Of a stretch of DNA of 34,884 bases, positions 17,299-23,398 are shown one piece after another. Below the pieces are notes generated by a model. The model made no database searches and had not been told where the DNA came from. It saw nothing but the letters and a program-made list of their open reading frames with translations. The stretch is from an uncultured Clostridia bacterium. GTDB lineage: Bacteria > Bacillota > Clostridia > UBA1381. Within the stretch, counting starts at the first letter, position 1. Every line of letters begins with the position of its first letter. Location of the stretch: positions 1 to 34,884 of the forward strand of contig CALXQE010000077.1 of assembly GCA_944390495.1 (NCBI GenBank), written 5' to 3'. The position numbers were made by a program, and so were the translations under genes.

Positions 17299-17490
17299 AT
17301 GAGTAAAAACAAGATTCAAGTACCTGAAGCAAAGCAGGCTATGGAGCAGTTCAAGATGGAAGCTGCAAGTGAAGTAGGTGTAAACCTAAAGCAAGGTTAT
17401 AACGGTGACCTTACTTCAAAGCAAGCAGGTAGCGTAGGTGGTCAGATGGTTAAAAAGATGATTGCTGATTATGAAAGCAGAATGAAATAA
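17299..17490 (+). CDS. Alpha/beta-type small acid-soluble spore protein
   Basis: A 63-aa product that coats and protects DNA in dormant spores and supplies amino acids on germination. The diagnostic segments are present: MEQFKMEAASEVGV (containing the GPR protease cleavage region, E-[IAV]-A-x-E-x-G-V-like) and LTSKQAGSVGGQMVKKMI. AAGGAGG lies upstream of the ATG. The leader holds a small inverted repeat (GTCGA/TCGAC, 17238-17253). It stands alone between convergent and divergent neighbours. Its presence is the best evidence that the organism forms endospores. Confidence 0.95.
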   Translation: MSKNKIQVPEAKQAMEQFKMEAASEVGVNLKQGYNGDLTSKQAGSVGGQMVKKMIADYESRMK

Positions 17491-17537
17491 GTCATTCAAA
17501 CGCTATAATCAAAAATAATCTGAAATAATCATAATAA

Positions 17538-17559
17538 TTTTCAGAAATCTATCTGAAAA
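17538..17559 (+). other. Hairpin downstream of the spore protein gene
   Basis: An 8-bp stem TTTTCAGA/TCTGAAAA with a 6-nt loop, not followed by a clear T run. It may stabilise the 3' end of the spore mRNA; the true terminator is the next structure. Confidence 0.45.
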
Positions 17560-17568
17560 ATAATAAAT

Positions 17569-17633
17569 AAAATGCACTCACGTTGTCAGATTAGGTGATA
17601 TAAATCACAGTCTGATAAAATGAGTGCATTTTT
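17569..17633 (+). terminator. Large nested palindrome / terminator after the spore protein gene
   Basis: A 12-bp perfect outer stem (17569-17580 with 17621-17632, AAAATGCACTCA arm) encloses a second stem TCAGA/TCTGA (17586-17590, 17611-17615) and a third, GTGAT/ATCAC. The outer arm runs into TTTTT. It can serve as a terminator but is more elaborate than the others in the window. Confidence 0.65.
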
Positions 17634-17639
17634 GCATAT

Positions 17640-17671
17640 AAAAAAAGCGGCAAAGATAATTCCTTGCCGCT
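17640..17671 (-). terminator. Terminator for the L,D-transpeptidase gene
   Basis: An 8-bp stem AGCGGCAA/TTGCCGCT (17646-17653, 17664-17671), read on the minus strand, ends in seven T residues just after the gene's stop. Confidence 0.85.
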
Positions 17672-17678
17672 ATGTAAG

Positions 17679-19079
17679 TTATTCTGTTATATAAATTCTT
17701 GTGTTAAACGGAATAGTGTTTGCAATCCATGTTATATCCTGAGGATGAAGTCTTATACATCCGTGAGAAATATTTACGCCGACACGTCCGTCATATTCAG
17801 TTCCGTCGTAGTTTAGAAGTGTTGAATGAAGAGCATATCCGTTATAGAAACGAAGAACAGGTCCTACATAATATCCCGGATAATACCAAGTTGTTCTTTC
17901 TATGTACTCAAACTGACCTGTTATAGTCGGAGTATTCCAAGCGCCTAATGCACATGGATATTCTTTAACAAGTTCCCAGTTATACTGTGAGCCTTCGTAT
18001 ACACGAACTTTATATTCATGCTTTGAAACCCATACAAGATAGTTTGTACGGCTTGTTATACCGTTCTTGTTTACGGGAGTTCTGTTTCTGTATTCTGTTA
18101 CGATAGGTGACTGACCTATTATAACATCTAAATGGTCGCCGAAGTCGAGAACTTCAAGGCTTGATTCAAATGCCTCTGCAAGAGTTCTGACAGGTACAAA
18201 TAATGAACCTTCTATGTAAACTGTTGCATGAGGTGCGTATGTATCGTTGCCGAATATTGTTGTATATGCACTTCCTGCATTAAATATAACCTCTTTATCG
18301 CCGACAGAACAAACAACGCTGTCATAGTTTGGGTCGTATTTAATCTTAAGTCCCATTGCTTCACCTATTGCACGTACAGGAATCATTGAAATGCCGTCAA
18401 CTATTCTTGCACGAGGTGAAACGTCAGTAAGCATATTGCCGTTTACATACATTACAAGCTCTTTTTCGTAATTTGGATTGCCGGACATGGCACAGCCGTT
18501 ATTTTGAATGTAGTTGCCGTTTTCGTCAAGGTAGCCGTATGTCTGAACTTCCAATGTTCCTCCGGGTTCAACCCAGTCTTCGTAGTATTTAAGAGAGCGA
18601 AGACCTGAAACAAGTTTAACTTTAAATTTTTCGCCCATTCTATACTCAGGAACTAAAAAATCTAAGTTTAATGTCTTTGTATCTTGATTGCATGTTATTG
18701 TGTGACTTCCGAGCAATTCGTTGTTGCTGCTGTAAAGCTCAATAGTTACATCACCCGGAATTACATATTTTTGATAATTTATATCTATTTGAAGATTAAA
18801 ATGTTCTGAAAGTTCCTGTGAGGGGACTGCCGGTGTTGCGGTAGGCGTGACAGTATTTTCCGGCAGTGCTGTTTCTTCCGGAGCAGATGTTTCTTCCGGT
18901 AGTGTTGTTTCGTCAGGAAGTTCGGTTTCTAAAGGAAGAGTTGTTTCTTCCGGAACATCAGTAGGAGCTAATGTTTCAGAAACTGTTGTATCTAATATTT
19001 CTTCATCATTTTCCGCCAAAACAGATGAAGGCAAAATTAACATTGAAACAATAATAAGTGCTGAAAGTATTTTTTTCAT
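17679..19079 (-). CDS. Secreted L,D-transpeptidase (YkuD) with copper-amine-oxidase-like N domain
   Basis: Makes 3-3 peptidoglycan cross-links or attaches proteins to the wall. Order: signal peptide (1-22, ending SSVLA), a Thr/Glu/Pro-rich spacer (about 28-90) with repeats of EETxLP type, a beta-rich region, a copper-amine-oxidase N-terminal-like domain (about 210-335, with RARIVDGISMIPVRAIGEAMG and GSLFVPVRTLAEAF), then the YkuD domain at the C-terminus with ALHST and SHGCIRL, catalytic Cys441. The ATG at 19079 follows AAGGGGG. It is monocistronic, with its own promoter and terminator, and divergent from the chrA pair. Confidence 0.92.
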   Translation of the reverse strand: MKKILSALIIVSMLILPSSVLAENDEEILDTTVSETLAPTDVPEETTLPLETELPDETTLPEETSAPEETALPENTVTPTATPAVPSQELSEHFNLQIDINYQKYVIPGDVTIELYSSNNELLGSHTITCNQDTKTLNLDFLVPEYRMGEKFKVKLVSGLRSLKYYEDWVEPGGTLEVQTYGYLDENGNYIQNNGCAMSGNPNYEKELVMYVNGNMLTDVSPRARIVDGISMIPVRAIGEAMGLKIKYDPNYDSVVCSVGDKEVIFNAGSAYTTIFGNDTYAPHATVYIEGSLFVPVRTLAEAFESSLEVLDFGDHLDVIIGQSPIVTEYRNRTPVNKNGITSRTNYLVWVSKHEYKVRVYEGSQYNWELVKEYPCALGAWNTPTITGQFEYIERTTWYYPGYYVGPVLRFYNGYALHSTLLNYDGTEYDGRVGVNISHGCIRLHPQDITWIANTIPFNTRIYITE

Positions 19080-19094
19080 GGTATATTCCCCCTT

Positions 19095-19127
19095 GCCAGT
19101 GTGATAAGATTATAATATCACACAGGC
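19095..19127. promoter_or_regulatory. Candidate operator dyad over the L,D-transpeptidase promoter
   Basis: Inverted repeat GCCAGTGTGAT, 11 nt, ATCACACAGGC, with 10 of 11 positions paired. It spans the -10 and expected start point of the minus-strand promoter, where a repressor would block polymerase. The TGTGA/TCACA half-sites look CRP-like, but the 13-nt gap does not fit CRP/FNR. Confidence 0.5.
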
Positions 19128-19140
19128 ACAGTAAAGTCAA
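19112..19140 (-). promoter_or_regulatory. Sigma-A promoter for the L,D-transpeptidase gene
   Basis: Minus strand: TTGACT (19140-19135), 17 nt, TATTAT (19117-19112), with an extended TGA before the -10. Confidence 0.72.
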
Positions 19141-19143
19141 TTA

Positions 19144-19172
19144 TTGACTCTGTTGTTTTTTTATTGTATAAT
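19144..19172 (+). promoter_or_regulatory. Sigma-A promoter for the chrA pair
   Basis: TTGACT (19144-19149), 17 nt, TATAAT (19167-19172). Its -35 box and that of the divergent gene together form the palindrome AGTCAATTATTGACT at 19135-19149. Confidence 0.85.
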
Positions 19173-19189
19173 TAAATTTATGGAGTGTG

Positions 19190-19762
19190 ATGCAAGTGAA
19201 AAAGGGAATAAAAACGTACCTTACGTTGTTTTTGTCAACACTGCAAATAAGTGCATTTACCTTTGGCGGAGGATTTGTTATAATCCCGATGCTGAGAAGT
19301 AAATTTGTAAATAATTTGCATTGGATAGAAGATGAGGAAATGCTTGACCTTATCGCAATAGCACAGTCAACACCCGGAGCGATTGCGGTAAATGCGTCTG
19401 TTTTAATAGGGTATAAAATTGCAGGAATTGGCGGAGCAATAGTTACTGCATTAGGTGCAGTGACACCGCCTCTTGTAATTCTTGCTGTAATATCACTGTT
19501 TTATGCTGCATTTCGTGATAACAGGATAGTTAACAACGTTCTTACCGGTATGCAGGCAGGTGTGGCGGCTGTAATTATAGATGTTGTTATAACTATGGCA
19601 TATAGTGTTATTAAAGATAAAAAATGGCTGCCGATTATTATTATGATTACGGCATTTATATTAACAGCAGTATTTGAATTGAATGTAATATATATAGTGA
19701 TTGTTTGCGGTTTTATAGGTGCGTTGTTTATGCGTCCTAAAAAGACGGAGGATAAAAAATGA
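19190..19762 (+). CDS. chrA: Chromate-type transporter, first half-size subunit
   Basis: Short-chain CHR protein; family members export chromate or a related oxyanion, and short ones work as pairs. It carries the typical N-terminal TFGGGFVIIPML and AIAQSTPGAIAVNASVLIGYK segments and about five to six hydrophobic helices in 190 aa. The start is uncertain: ATG 19190 has GGAG only four nt upstream, GTG 19196 has better spacing, and GTG 19187 lies too close to the GGAG. It overlaps the next gene by four bases (ATGA), so the two subunits are translationally coupled. Chromate as the physiological substrate is an assumption from the family name. Confidence 0.86.
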   Translation: MQVKKGIKTYLTLFLSTLQISAFTFGGGFVIIPMLRSKFVNNLHWIEDEEMLDLIAIAQSTPGAIAVNASVLIGYKIAGIGGAIVTALGAVTPPLVILAVISLFYAAFRDNRIVNNVLTGMQAGVAAVIIDVVITMAYSVIKDKKWLPIIIMITAFILTAVFELNVIYIVIVCGFIGALFMRPKKTEDKK

Positions 19763-20322
19763 TATATTTAGAGCTGTTTTGGAGCTTTTTTAAAATAGGA
19801 CTATTTAGCTTTGGCGGGGGTTATGCGGCAATGCCGCTTATACAACATCAGATAGTAGACGTAAATCAGTGGATAGATATGAATGCGTTTTCTGATATAA
19901 TTACAATTTCCCAAATGACGCCGGGACCTATTGCTATAAATGCGGCAACATTTGTAGGAATACAAATGGGCGGATTATTAGGTGCTGTTGTGGCTACAAT
20001 AGGTTGTATATTACCGTCAAGTGTCATTGCGATAGTTTTAGTTAAGCTGTACTATAAGTATAAAGAAATGTCAGTTATGAAAGGTGTTATGAATGGATTA
20101 AGACCGGCTGTTGTGGCGATGATTGCATCTGCCGGACTTTCGCTTTTTGTATTATCTCTATGGGGTAATGAGGGATTTACAATGAGCATTGCTAAGACTG
20201 ATATTATTGCTGCTGTAATTTTTGCAATATCCCTTATTGTACTGAGAATGTTTAAGTTAAATCAAATTTATGTAATGATAGGAGCCGGTATAATCGGCGG
20301 AATAGTGTATTCTATAATATAA
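19759..20322 (+). CDS. chrA: Chromate-type transporter, second half-size subunit
   Basis: Paralogue of the preceding gene: SFGGGYAAMPLIQHQIV and ITISQMTPGPIAINAATFVG align with its TFGGG and QSTPGAIAVNAS segments. 187 aa with about six hydrophobic helices. It carries the PGP form of the motif, while its partner has PGA, so the halves are not identical in the core. It begins at an ATG overlapping the previous stop and ends at a strong terminator. Confidence 0.87.
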   Translation: MIYLELFWSFFKIGLFSFGGGYAAMPLIQHQIVDVNQWIDMNAFSDIITISQMTPGPIAINAATFVGIQMGGLLGAVVATIGCILPSSVIAIVLVKLYYKYKEMSVMKGVMNGLRPAVVAMIASAGLSLFVLSLWGNEGFTMSIAKTDIIAAVIFAISLIVLRMFKLNQIYVMIGAGIIGGIVYSII

Positions 20323-20351
20323 AAGGTGTCAGCTGTTGCTGACACCTTTTT
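20321..20351. terminator. Bidirectional terminator between chrA and ymdB
   Basis: A 13-bp perfect stem (20321-20333 with 20338-20350, AAAAGGTGTCAGC arm) with TGTT loop and T runs on both strands. It overlaps the chrA stop and lies just after the ymdB stop. Confidence 0.92.
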
Positions 20352-20356
20352 AGCTT

Positions 20357-21136
20357 TTATTCTCTTATAAACAGTCTTTCAATATCTGTACATTTTCCTG
20401 TTTCTTCATCAATATCAAATATACATCCGCAAAATTGTCCTTTGCCGGAAGCTATTTCAAATTTTTGAGGCATACCTGTCAGAAAACGTTTTACTATTCC
20501 GCTTTGTTCTCTGCCCAGAATTGATATTTGAGGTCCTGTCATACCTAAATCCGATATATAACCTGTACCATTTGGAAGTATCATATCATCGGCTGTTTGA
20601 ACGTGAGTATGTGTACCGAACACAGCTGAAACTTTACCGTCAAGAAAAAATCCCATTGCAAGTTTCTCACTTGTAGCCTCAGCATGGAAATCAACGAAAA
20701 TGATATTCGTTGATTTACTGATTCTGTTTATTTCATTCATTGCGGCATCAAACGGAGAATCGGAAGGCTCAAGGTACGTTCTTCCGATAAGGTTAATAAC
20801 ACCTATTTTTTTACCGTTTTTGGCTGTAAATATAATACTGCCTTCACCCGGACAATCTTTACTAAAATTTGCCGGGCGTATAACATTTCCTTCGTTACGC
20901 ATTATATCTATAACTTCTTTTGCGTCCCATGTGTGATTACCCATTGTTATAACATCAACACCGGCACGGATAAGTTCATTGTATGCGTCCCTTGCCATAC
21001 CTCTTCCGTGTGTTGCGTTTTCTCCGTTTGCAATTATAATATCAATATTTTTTTTGTATTTTAAATCCTCAACATATTTGAAAAGCATGTCACGTCCTAT
21101 GCGGCTTACTATGTCGCCGATACATAAAATTTTCAT
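20357..21136 (-). CDS. ymdB: YmdB-family metallophosphoesterase
   Basis: Binuclear-metal phosphodiesterase; the Bacillus protein hydrolyses 2',3'-cyclic nucleotides and influences biofilm and sporulation decisions. Metal ligands are visible: Asp8 in CIGD, Glu39 in NGEN, GNHTWD with Asn67, VDFHAE, and GTHTHVQT. The frame is open to 21238, but those extra 34 residues are unlike the family; the ATG at 21136 gives MKILCIGDIV with AAAGGA upstream and a normal 259 aa. It lies downstream of rny as in Bacillus, but a structured terminator separates them and no convincing own promoter was found, so read-through or a non-consensus promoter is implied. Confidence 0.93.
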   Translation of the reverse strand: MKILCIGDIVSRIGRDMLFKYVEDLKYKKNIDIIIANGENATHGRGMARDAYNELIRAGVDVITMGNHTWDAKEVIDIMRNEGNVIRPANFSKDCPGEGSIIFTAKNGKKIGVINLIGRTYLEPSDSPFDAAMNEINRISKSTNIIFVDFHAEATSEKLAMGFFLDGKVSAVFGTHTHVQTADDMILPNGTGYISDLGMTGPQISILGREQSGIVKRFLTGMPQKFEIASGKGQFCGCIFDIDEETGKCTDIERLFIRE

Positions 21137-21184
21137 TGGAAGAATCCTTTCTATGATGTAAAGATGTATATTCACTGTGATAAC

Positions 21185-21293
21185 AAAAAAAGGAGCGTTA
21201 CAGAACGGGTAGAAGCAAACGGTAAATAACTTGTACATTACCTTTATCGCAATATATCAAAAGATAAAAACCGTTTCGCTCTGTAACAGCTCC
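21185..21293 (-). terminator. Large structured terminator-like RNA between rny and ymdB
   Basis: Read on the minus strand, GGAGC, GTTACAG and AAACGGT blocks at one end pair with their complements at the other (21192-21196 with 21289-21293 and inward), with bulges, over a 102-nt span. A run of seven T residues follows (21191-21185). Inside, two local hairpins (GGTAA/TTACC and TTTATC/GATAAA) compete with the inner part of the long stem. Confidence 0.7.
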
Positions 21294-21313
21294 CAATTTT
21301 AACGTTTGAAAGC

Positions 21314-22894
21314 TTATTTTGCGTAATCGACCGCTCTCGTTTCACGAATAAGACTTACCTTAATTTGACCGGGATACTCAAGCTCGCTTTCTATGCGTTT
21401 AACAATTTCCTTTGCAACAAGAATCATACCGTCATCTGAAACAGAATCAGGTTTAACCATGATTCTTATTTCACGACCTGCCTGAATAGCGTATGACTTA
21501 TCTACGCCTTCAAAACTGTTAGCAATTTCTTCAAGTTTTTGTAAACGCTTAATGTAGGTTTCAAGATTTTCACGTCTTGCTCCAGGACGTGCGGCGGATA
21601 TTGCGTCAGCTGCCTGTACAAGTGAGGCGACAATAGTTTGAGGTTCTATATCGCCGTGGTGTGCCATAATAGCGTGTACAACATCCTTATTTTCACGATA
21701 CTTCTTAGCAATATCTGCACCGATAGTAACGTGTGAGCCTTCGACTTCATGGTCAACTGCTTTGCCGATGTCGTGTAGTAAACCTGCACGTTTTGCAAGT
21801 GTAACATCAACTCCCAGTTCACCGGCCATAACGCCTGCTAAATGTGAAACCTCAATACTGTGTTTTAGGACGTTTTGACCATAACTTGTTCTGAATTTAA
21901 GTTTACCAAGCAACTTGATAAGTTCAGGATGAAGTCCGTGAACACCTGTTTCAAAGGTAGCACTTTCACCCTCTTGCTTGATAATTGTTTCAACCTCTTT
22001 ACGAGATTTTTCGACTGTTTCTTCAATGCGTGCCGGATGTATACGTCCGTCAACGATTAGTTTTTCAAGTGCAAGACGTGCGATTTCACGTCTTATCGGG
22101 TCGAAACTTGAAACTATAACAGCTTCAGGTGTATCGTCGATTATAAGGTCAACACCGGTAAGAGTTTCAAGAGTTCTGATATTTCGTCCCTCACGACCGA
22201 TTATACGGCCTTTCATTTCGTCACTTGGAAGATTAACGACAGAAACAGTAGTTTCGGCAACGTGGTCAGCGGCAACCTTTTGGATTGACATTGCAACAAT
22301 ATTCTTTGCGTTTCGCTGTGCTTTTTCCTTTGCCTCATGCTCAATTTCTTTAACCATCATGGCTGCTTCGTGTCTTGTCTGAGTTTCGATATCCTTTAAA
22401 AGGATTGACTTTGCTTCTTCAGCAGTAAGTCCCGAAATCTTTTCAATAAGTGCCATTTGTTCTGCTTTTATATCAGCTATTTCCTGTTCTTTAGATTCAA
22501 GGTCTTTAAGCTTTTGACTATATGCCTGTTCCTTTTTCTCTAAATTGTCTGTCTTTTTGTCTAAATTTTCTTCTTTCTGATTAAGTCTGCGTTCCTGGCG
22601 GCTAAGTTCATTTCTGCGTTCCTTAACCTCTGCGTCAAATGTTGCACGAAGTTTTTGATTTTCTTCTTTTGCTTCAAGCATCATTTCACGTTTTTTTGCA
22701 CTTGCAGCTTTTTCAGCGTCTGATATTATAGACTTTGCCTTTTCTTCGGCACTGCCGAATTGTGCTTCGGCAATCTTTTTCCTGTGTGATACGCCCATAT
22801 TGAATCCAACAACGACGCCCACAATACATAGTATAATTGCAGCTATTATAACAGCAATTAATATTCCTAAACTGATTATTGGTAACACCCCCAT
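21314..22894 (-). CDS. rny: Ribonuclease Y
   Basis: Membrane-anchored endoribonuclease that starts mRNA decay in Firmicutes. Order: N-terminal membrane helix (about residues 5-30), a long charged coiled coil (about 40-200), a KH domain with [15 protein letters not shown], and an HD domain with [12 protein letters not shown]. The C-terminal region [20 protein letters not shown] end is typical. The frame is open to TTG 22918, but ATG 22894 gives [10 protein letters not shown] and 526 aa, close to the usual 520; neither has a clear ribosome site, so the start is uncertain. The ATG lies inside a GC-rich hairpin arm. ymdB follows downstream. Confidence 0.93.
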   Translation of the reverse strand: MGVLPIISLGILIAVIIAAIILCIVGVVVGFNMGVSHRKKIAEAQFGSAEEKAKSIISDAEKAASAKKREMMLEAKEENQKLRATFDAEVKERRNELSRQERRLNQKEENLDKKTDNLEKKEQAYSQKLKDLESKEQEIADIKAEQMALIEKISGLTAEEAKSILLKDIETQTRHEAAMMVKEIEHEAKEKAQRNAKNIVAMSIQKVAADHVAETTVSVVNLPSDEMKGRIIGREGRNIRTLETLTGVDLIIDDTPEAVIVSSFDPIRREIARLALEKLIVDGRIHPARIEETVEKSRKEVETIIKQEGESATFETGVHGLHPELIKLLGKLKFRTSYGQNVLKHSIEVSHLAGVMAGELGVDVTLAKRAGLLHDIGKAVDHEVEGSHVTIGADIAKKYRENKDVVHAIMAHHGDIEPQTIVASLVQAADAISAARPGARRENLETYIKRLQKLEEIANSFEGVDKSYAIQAGREIRIMVKPDSVSDDGMILVAKEIVKRIESELEYPGQIKVSLIRETRAVDYAK

Positions 22895-22924
22895 AAAGTA
22901 TTTCCACAAAACCTGCAATGGGGG
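22888..22924 (-). promoter_or_regulatory. Hairpin burying the rny start codon
   Basis: On the minus strand CCCCCAT (22924-22918) pairs perfectly with ATGGGGG (22894-22888) across a 23-nt loop. The second arm begins with the presumed start codon, so the fold would hide it from ribosomes. Confidence 0.6.
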
Positions 22925-22929
22925 ACTTT

Positions 22930-23056
22930 CTTAAAATGACTGCTTCCTATAAAATATCGGAAAAACCGGACCGCATGAATATTTTTGCAGGTAAAAATGA
23001 ATCTGCGATTTGTAATCATTACAGAGCAGCCTGTTTTAAGACGGCTCCATTTTAAG
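22930..23056 (-). other. Structured 5' leader of rny
   Basis: About 220 nt separate the rny promoter from the start codon. On the minus strand a 9-bp stem CTTAAAATG/CATTTTAAG (23056-23048 with 22938-22930) closes a region holding several small hairpins: GAGC/GCTC, TGTAAT/ATTACA, GCAG/CTGC and CGG/CCG. I do not recognise a known riboswitch class. Confidence 0.45.
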
Positions 23057-23122
23057 TATTGGGATTACATCAAATTTTTTATTTACAGAAAACTTTATTT
23101 TTAAAGAATATTAAGCTATTAT

Positions 23123-23151
23123 ATTTTATACTATTTTTGCCTTTATGTCAA
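23123..23151 (-). promoter_or_regulatory. Sigma-A promoter for rny
   Basis: Minus strand: perfect TTGACA (23151-23146), 17-nt spacer, TAAAAT (23128-23123). Expected start near 23116. Confidence 0.82.
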
Positions 23152-23157
23152 GGTTTA

Positions 23158-23185
23158 ATGTAAATGTTATGTAAGGGGTATGTAA
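23158..23185. repeat. Three ATGTAA (TTACAT) repeats at 11-bp spacing
   Basis: ATGTAA occurs at 23158-23163, 23169-23174 and 23180-23185, each exactly 11 bp apart, directly upstream of the rny -35 box. The one-turn phasing suggests a protein binding array on one face of the helix. Confidence 0.55.
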
Positions 23186-23227
23186 AGCAAAGTAAATTTT
23201 TTTGTAGAAATAAAAGAAGTAGTCTGT

Positions 23228-23254
23228 AAAATCCTTGGATTTAAAGGATTTTTG
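23228..23254 (+). other. Terminator-like hairpin between rny and glgB promoters
   Basis: A 9-bp stem AAAATCCTT/AAGGATTTT (23228-23236, 23244-23252) with a T run on the plus strand. No gene ends here; it may insulate the glgB promoter or end a short unannotated RNA. Between 22919 and 23398 I see no coding sequence, only these regulatory elements. Confidence 0.5.
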
Positions 23255-23298
23255 TCATAATGCACAAAAAAATGAAATATTTTTAGGGACTTATTGAC

Positions 23299-23327
23299 TT
23301 TACGAACAAATTAAATTATGCTATAAT
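23299..23327 (+). promoter_or_regulatory. Promoter for the glg operon
   Basis: TATAAT (23322-23327) preceded by TGC (extended -10), with a weak -35 TTTACG (23299-23304) at 17 nt. A TTGACT at 23294-23299 lies too far away (22 nt). The leader is about 65 nt before a very strong AGGAGGAGGGGG site. Confidence 0.65.
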
Positions 23328-23398
23328 TAATTTAGTTACTAATTGAAAGTGCTTTTACCATCGTTGATTTTGACAGCGATATAGGAGGAGGGGGTCAA

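Noticed and set aside
17569..17633. Miniature transposable element based on perfect 12-bp terminal arms.
   Set aside because: No target-site duplication was seen and only one copy is present in the window; a terminator explains it more simply.
18847..19104. Ser/Val/Gly-repeat open frame on the plus strand.
   Set aside because: It is the complement of the Thr/Glu/Pro repeat spacer and signal peptide of the L,D-transpeptidase; no promoter or ribosome site of its own.
21137..21238. N-terminal extension of YmdB by 34 residues.
   Set aside because: The extension is unlike the family, runs through the structured terminator region, and a good ribosome site precedes the ATG at 21136.
22919..23116. 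T-box, 6S RNA or cyclic-di-AMP riboswitch in the rny leader.
   Set aside because: No T-box AGGGUGG element, no 6S-type single long hairpin with central bubble, and no recognisable ydaO core.
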